64,000 nt of DNA from assembly GCA_041397525.1 (NCBI GenBank), contig JAWKWL010000002.1, positions 310,001 to 374,000 of the forward strand, given 5' to 3'. Positions 59,825 to 64,000 of the stretch are shown here, piece by piece. This stretch comes from BOKV01 sp041397525. GTDB taxonomy: Bacteria > Pseudomonadota > Alphaproteobacteria > Rhizobiales > Rhizobiaceae. The position numbers and the translations under genes are program-made. A model generated the notes under the pieces. That model ran no database searches. It saw nothing but the letters and a program-made list of their open reading frames with translations, and was not told where the DNA came from. The stretch's first letter is position 1. Every line of letters starts with the position of its first letter.

Positions 59825-62813
59825 GAAGCCGCTCCCCTTCCCGGTCAACGAAATGCGGCGAGCATATCTCGACCTCGATGTCACGCCCCCGCACCTGGTC
59901 CACGGCACGGACCCGTTCGCCATGGCGCTCATTGCCGTCAATGATGAAACCGAGGCCGATATGCTGGCCCAGTGATGGCGAAAAGCAGACCGAGGTCATG
60001 TAACCCTCGTCATTTTCGGTGGTCGCCTCCTTGCCCAGCCGAACGAAATGCGCGCCAGCGCTCAGGACATCTTCCGGATTGACGGTTTTGAAGCCGACAA
60101 GCACCGGCCTGTCCTTCGCCACAAGTCCGGGACGCTGTGACATCACCTTGCCGATGCAGTCCTTTTTCGCTGACACTATCTTGCCAAGGCCGATGTCTGC
60201 CGCGGTAGTGCGCCCATGCAGCTCGGCCCCGGTCAGATGGCCTTTCTCGATGCGCATCACATTGAGCGCCTCAACGCCATAGGGCGTGATATCAAACTCG
60301 CGCCCCGCCTCCATCAGCGCCCGGATCAACGCGTCGCCAAAATGCGCCTCGACCGCAATTTCATAAGCCAGTTCGCCCGAGAACGAGATGCGAAACAGCC
60401 GGGCCGGAATCCCGCTGCACACACTGATTTCAGCGCAGGCCATATAGGCAAACGCCTCATTGGAAATATCGTGCCTCGCATCAACCAGCTTGCGCAGCAC
60501 CGCGCGTGAATTGGGACCGGCGACAGAAAACTGCGCGAAATTGTCTGTCACGGAAATCATGTGAACATCGAGCTGCGGCCAGTGAACCTGCTTGCAGAAA
60601 TCCACATGCTGCATCACCAGTCCGGCATTGGCAGTGGTGGTCGTGATCACGAAATGATTGTCCGCGAGCCGCGCCACGGTACCGTCATCCATCACGAAAC
60701 CGTCCTCGCGCAACATCAGGCCATAACGCACCTTGCCAACCGGCAGGCTCGACATCATGTTCGAATAGATGTGATCGAGAAACTGCCCGGCATCGCGCCC
60801 CTTCACGTCAATCTTGCCAAGCGTTGATACATCGCAGACACCGACCGAACGCCGTGTCGCCAGTGCCTCACGGTCAACGCTTTGACGCCAGTTCTTCTCG
60901 CCCTTGCGCGGATACCATTGCGCCCGCAGCCACATTCCGGCCTCGACGAAAACAGCGCGCTGCTCCTTCGCCCAGTCATGCGATGGTGGCAGTCGATAGG
61001 GTTTGAAATCCCGCCCGGTCATGCGCCCGGCAAAGGCGGCAATGGCAACCGGGGTATAGGGTGGCCGATAGATGGTGGTGCCAGTCTGTGCAATCGACTG
61101 CCCGGCAATCTCAGCCATGATCGCAATAGCCGAGACATTGGCAGTCTTGCCCTGGTCGGTTGCCATTCCAAGCGTTGTATAGCGCTTGAGATGCTCGACC
61201 GACTTGAAACCTTCCTGATGCGAGAGTTTCACATCCTTGACCGTCACATCATTCTGGAAGTCGAGCCAGGCGCGCGCCCGCGATTCTGGTACATGCCACA
61301 AAGGCGAAATCGAAACCGGCGCATCCTCGGCATCCGGGACCAGTGCTTTCGACACCTTGAAGCCAAGTTCAACGCAAGCAGCAGCCGCAGCTTCAGCGCC
61401 TTGCGCCAGCGCTGAATGCGTTGACATCGAGCCCGACGCAGCACCTGCAACCCGCATTCCGGCCGGAAGTTCATTGCCCGGAACAAAACCCGCGATCCGG
61501 TCGCTCCAGACCGGTTTTCCCCGCATGTGGCATGTCAGGTTCACTGCCGGATTCCAGCCGCCAGAAACCGCGAGGCAATCCGTATCAAGCCGGATTTCCC
61601 TGCCATTGGCATTGAGGAAACTGACCTCCGATATGCCTTTTGCGCCCGCAACGCCTGTCACCCTGGCGCGTGTGAACACCGGAACATCCCCCACGCCACT
61701 GCGCAGATGCGCGATATCATCCGCACCACGCGGGTCAATGACAGCTTCGACCTTGCCGCCATGAGCAAGAATGTCAAACGCCGTGCGCCAACCATCGTCA
61801 TTGTTGGTAAAGACAGTGACTGCCTTGCCGGCAAGGGCTGCATGCCTGTTGGCATAGGTGCGCACGGCTGCAGCCAGCATCACCCCGGGCCGGTCGTTGT
61901 CACCAAAGGCCACAGGACGTTCGAACGCTCCGCCACAAAGGATCGAGCGCTTTGCGATGATGCGCCACAGCCGCTGCCGCGGCTGGTGTGCCGCAGGCTC
62001 GGCAAGGTGATCGCTGACGCGTTCAAGCGCTGCATGGCTGCCACCATCATAAACGCCAACGACGGTGGTCCTCGTCAGCAAACGCACATTCGCCATGGAG
62101 ACAAGTTCAGCTGCTATCTTGGCTGCCCAGTCACTTGCCTTGAGAGACCCGACTTCCATGCGCTCACTGTTGAGCCTGCCACCGGGCATGTAGTCCTCGT
62201 CGGCAAGCACAACGCGGGCACCACTGCGCGCAGCGACCAGTGCCGCCTGCAATCCGGCAGGCCCTGCACCAATCACCAGCACATCGCAATGCAGCGTCGC
62301 CTTCTCGTAGCTGTCCGGATCGGGCTTGCCGGAGAGCGAGCCCAGCCCGGCAGCGCGCCGGATTACCGGCTCGTAGAGCTTTTCCCACAATGCTGCCGGC
62401 CACATGAAGGTCTTGTAGTAGAAACCCGCTGTCAGGAAAGGTGACAGCTTGTCATTGATCCCCATCACATCAAGGGAAAGGCTTGGGAACCGGTTCTGGC
62501 TCTTCGCTTTCAGACCGTCGTAAAGTTCCACGACTGTCGCGCGGGTGTTGGGTTCCCGTCTTGCCCCGTCGCGCAATTCAACCAGTGCGTTCGGCTCTTC
62601 ACTTCCTGCCGTCAGAATGCCGCGCGGGCGGTGATACTTGAACGAGCGTCCGACCAGACGCACCCCGTTGGCCACCAGCGCCGAGGCAAGTGTGTCACCG
62701 TGATAGCCGCCGAAACTTCTGCCATCAAAAGAGAAACTGACCGGGCGGCCCCGGTCGATGAGCCCGCCACTGGCAAGTCTGAATTCCTGGCCGGATTTGG
62801 CTGAAGCGCTCAT
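59817..62813 (-). CDS. soxA: Sarcosine oxidase alpha subunit
   Basis: The 998-residue large subunit. The N-terminal ~90 residues form a ferredoxin-like/2Fe-2S-fold domain (FDGRSFGGYHGDTLASALVA). The NAD-binding domain starts VLVIGAGPAGLQAALVAARS. The C-terminal ~380 residues are the aminomethyltransferase-like domain that binds tetrahydrofolate (CDVSTLGKIDVKGRDAGQFL ... GVEALNVMRIEKGHLTGAEL). The enzyme demethylates sarcosine to glycine, giving H2O2 and methylene-THF, and works in glycine betaine, choline or creatine breakdown. The start overlaps the soxD stop by 4 bases. Confidence 0.95.
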   Translation of the reverse strand: MSASAKSGQEFRLASGGLIDRGRPVSFSFDGRSFGGYHGDTLASALVANGVRLVGRSFKYHRPRGILTAGSEEPNALVELRDGARREPNTRATVVELYDGLKAKSQNRFPSLSLDVMGINDKLSPFLTAGFYYKTFMWPAALWEKLYEPVIRRAAGLGSLSGKPDPDSYEKATLHCDVLVIGAGPAGLQAALVAARSGARVVLADEDYMPGGRLNSERMEVGSLKASDWAAKIAAELVSMANVRLLTRTTVVGVYDGGSHAALERVSDHLAEPAAHQPRQRLWRIIAKRSILCGGAFERPVAFGDNDRPGVMLAAAVRTYANRHAALAGKAVTVFTNNDDGWRTAFDILAHGGKVEAVIDPRGADDIAHLRSGVGDVPVFTRARVTGVAGAKGISEVSFLNANGREIRLDTDCLAVSGGWNPAVNLTCHMRGKPVWSDRIAGFVPGNELPAGMRVAGAASGSMSTHSALAQGAEAAAAACVELGFKVSKALVPDAEDAPVSISPLWHVPESRARAWLDFQNDVTVKDVKLSHQEGFKSVEHLKRYTTLGMATDQGKTANVSAIAIMAEIAGQSIAQTGTTIYRPPYTPVAIAAFAGRMTGRDFKPYRLPPSHDWAKEQRAVFVEAGMWLRAQWYPRKGEKNWRQSVDREALATRRSVGVCDVSTLGKIDVKGRDAGQFLDHIYSNMMSSLPVGKVRYGLMLREDGFVMDDGTVARLADNHFVITTTTANAGLVMQHVDFCKQVHWPQLDVHMISVTDNFAQFSVAGPNSRAVLRKLVDARHDISNEAFAYMACAEISVCSGIPARLFRISFSGELAYEIAVEAHFGDALIRALMEAGREFDITPYGVEALNVMRIEKGHLTGAELHGRTTAADIGLGKIVSAKKDCIGKVMSQRPGLVAKDRPVLVGFKTVNPEDVLSAGAHFVRLGKEATTENDEGYMTSVCFSPSLGQHIGLGFIIDGNERHGERVRAVDQVRGRDIEVEICSPHFVDREGERLRV

Positions 62814-63118
62814 TTCGCTGCCTTTCCGCCCTTGTTGGTGCCGCCCGTCTGCGCCAGGGCAAATTCTTCCGCACTCACGGCACCATGGACTTCATGCGTC
62901 ACGGTATTGCGTTCGACAACGATCCACGCCCGGCAACCACCCTCGTGATACCAGTGCTCCATGTGCCGCCCGGCTGGATTGGTGCGCAGATGCACGAATT
63001 CATGAAATGCGCGAGCGGCCCCGGGCGCAAGCGGATCGGGGCGGACCAGTGTCGCATCGCCGCGATATACAAATTCCGAGTGGTCACGTTCACCGCAATG
63101 TGGGCAGGGAATACGCAT
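62810..63118 (-). CDS. soxD: Sarcosine oxidase delta subunit
   Basis: A 102-residue zinc-binding subunit. MRIPCPHCGERDHSEFVYRG at the start supplies Cys, Cys and His for the Zn site, and a further cysteine lies in EGGCRAWIVVERN. The start ATG 63118 is 7 bases after the soxB stop; the upstream extension to 63211 lies inside soxB and is rejected. It ends in a lysine-rich tail. Confidence 0.94.
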   Translation of the reverse strand: MRIPCPHCGERDHSEFVYRGDATLVRPDPLAPGAARAFHEFVHLRTNPAGRHMEHWYHEGGCRAWIVVERNTVTHEVHGAVSAEEFALAQTGGTNKGGKAAK

Positions 63119-63125
63119 CGTTTGC

Positions 63126-64000
63126 TCAGTGCAGGTTGGGTTGGGCGCCTCGGCCCGTTTCATCAATGACCCGGCCGGTTTCGAACCGGTCAAGGCGGAG
63201 CTCGGTTGCAACCGGATGCGGCTCGTCGCGTGCGATCAGATGCGCAAAACACATGCCCGACGCAGGTGTCGCCTTGAACCCCCCATAGCACCAGCCGCAA
63301 TTGAGGTAGAGCCCGTCAACCGGCGTCTTGTCGATGATTGGCGAACCATCCATCGACATGTCCATGATCCCACCCCACGATCTCAGCAATCGCGCGCGCC
63401 CGATCATCGGCATCATTGCCATGCCCGCTTCGCAGACATGCTCAACCATCGCAAGATTGCCCCGCTGGGCATAGGAATTGTATCCGTCCAGATCGCCGCC
63501 GAATACAAGACCGCCCTTGTCGGACTGGCTGATGTAGAAATGCCCGACACCGAAGGTGATCACAGTATCAATGACGGGCTTCAGGCCTTCGCTGACAAAG
63601 GCCTGCAATACATGGCTCTCGATCGGCAGACGCAAGCCCGCCTTGTCCATCACCCTCGTCGTGTTGCCGGCAGCGGCAACGCCGACCTTCTTTGCCCTTA
63701 TGGTGCCTTTTGTGGTCTCTACACCCCTGACCACGCCCGCTTCGATCACGAAACCCGTCACTTCACAATTCTGGATGATGTCGACCCCGCGCATGTCGGC
63801 GCCGCGGGCATAGCCCCAGGCAACCGCATCATGACGTGCCGTACCGCCACGTTTCTGCAGCAGCCCGCCCTGAACGGGAAAGCGGCCATTGCCGAAATCC
63901 AGATAGGGACAGATCTTTTCCAGCGCCTTGCGGTCAAGCAGTTCTGCATCAACTCCCTCCATCCGCATGGCATTGCCACGCCTGGCATAGGCATCGCGTT
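63126..64000 (-). CDS. soxB: Sarcosine oxidase beta subunit, C-terminal part (5' end outside window)
   Basis: The flavin subunit that carries FAD for sarcosine oxidation and, with soxA, a covalent FMN. The frame is open to the window edge; the first visible residues are RDAYARRGNAMRM. About 291 of an expected ~415 residues are present. Recognisable segments are GGTARHDAVAWGYARGADMR, VGVAAAGNTTRVMDKAGLRL and the FAD-binding LRSWGGIMDMSMDGSPIIDK, then LNCGWCYGGFKATPASG. It heads the part of soxBDAG visible here; the promoter is beyond the window. Confidence 0.95.
   Translation of the reverse strand, partial: RDAYARRGNAMRMEGVDAELLDRKALEKICPYLDFGNGRFPVQGGLLQKRGGTARHDAVAWGYARGADMRGVDIIQNCEVTGFVIEAGVVRGVETTKGTIRAKKVGVAAAGNTTRVMDKAGLRLPIESHVLQAFVSEGLKPVIDTVITFGVGHFYISQSDKGGLVFGGDLDGYNSYAQRGNLAMVEHVCEAGMAMMPMIGRARLLRSWGGIMDMSMDGSPIIDKTPVDGLYLNCGWCYGGFKATPASGMCFAHLIARDEPHPVATELRLDRFETGRVIDETGRGAQPNLH

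Noticed and set aside
1..64000. CRISPR arrays, insertion sequences, rRNA operons
   Set aside because: I saw no regularly spaced repeats, transposase motifs or rRNA-like sequence anywhere in the window.

Overview
The window is a high-GC, gene-dense stretch of an alphaproteobacterial chromosome. It fits the order Rhizobiales (Hyphomicrobiales): the block accA-xerD-aroK-aroB-CorC-bolA-J protein-cobS-cobT, the order rpmB-DUF3108-Suv3-like helicase-S4-fdxA-carD-rpoH, and the closing soxBDAG operon are typical of that order. I do not assign a genus. No insertion sequence, prophage, CRISPR array or rRNA gene was seen; there is one tRNA gene.

Positions 1-24.7 kb are core genes. They run from the 3' end of secA through an L,D-transpeptidase, accA, xerD, a 49-residue membrane protein, the shikimate genes aroKB, a CNNM/CorC protein, bolA, a J-domain protein, cobST (aerobic cobaltochelatase), a queuosine-precursor-type transporter, rpmB, a helicase/S4/ferredoxin group, carD, rpoH, an M48 protease and a UDP-glucose dehydrogenase. 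A tRNA-Arg(CCT) with a good promoter closes this part.

From 25 kb the window is catabolic. It holds a cytochrome P450, a tripartite tricarboxylate transporter (tctCBA) with a TctDE-like two-component system and a divergent binding protein, and then a ten-gene minus-strand operon (43568 to 33086). The operon encodes an SDR, a TRAP transporter (dctQMP), a PfkB kinase, a class I aldolase, an L-fucose-isomerase-like protein, a Gfo/Idh/MocA protein, a D-2-hydroxyacid dehydrogenase and an aldose epimerase, with a DeoR/GlpR regulator upstream. The kinase resembles 6-deoxy-6-sulfofructose kinase YihV, the aldolase resembles YihT, and the dehydrogenase resembles (S)-sulfolactate dehydrogenase SlcC. 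A soeABC-type cytoplasmic sulfite dehydrogenase follows (49694 to 45169). I infer a sulfoquinovose (plant sulfosugar) route of the sulfo-EMP2 type, coupled to oxidation of released sulfite. Two links are not in the window: a sulfolactaldehyde dehydrogenase of known type and the desulfonating enzyme. The kinase also lacks about 35 residues in its core.

The last 14 kb holds an alpha/beta hydrolase, a branched-chain-type ABC transporter (livHMGF, livK) wrapped around an acyl-CoA synthetase with a 3-hydroxyacyl-CoA dehydrogenase and an enoyl-CoA hydratase, and most of the heterotetrameric sarcosine oxidase operon (soxB, cut by the window end, then soxD, soxA, soxG).

Regulatory DNA worth noting: a perfect 10-bp inverted repeat before the DeoR gene with related repeats at the catabolic operon promoter; 11-bp-phased direct repeats before tctC; a long inverted repeat between soeA and the divergent hydrolase; and strong hairpins directly after the tctC, dctP and livK binding-protein genes.
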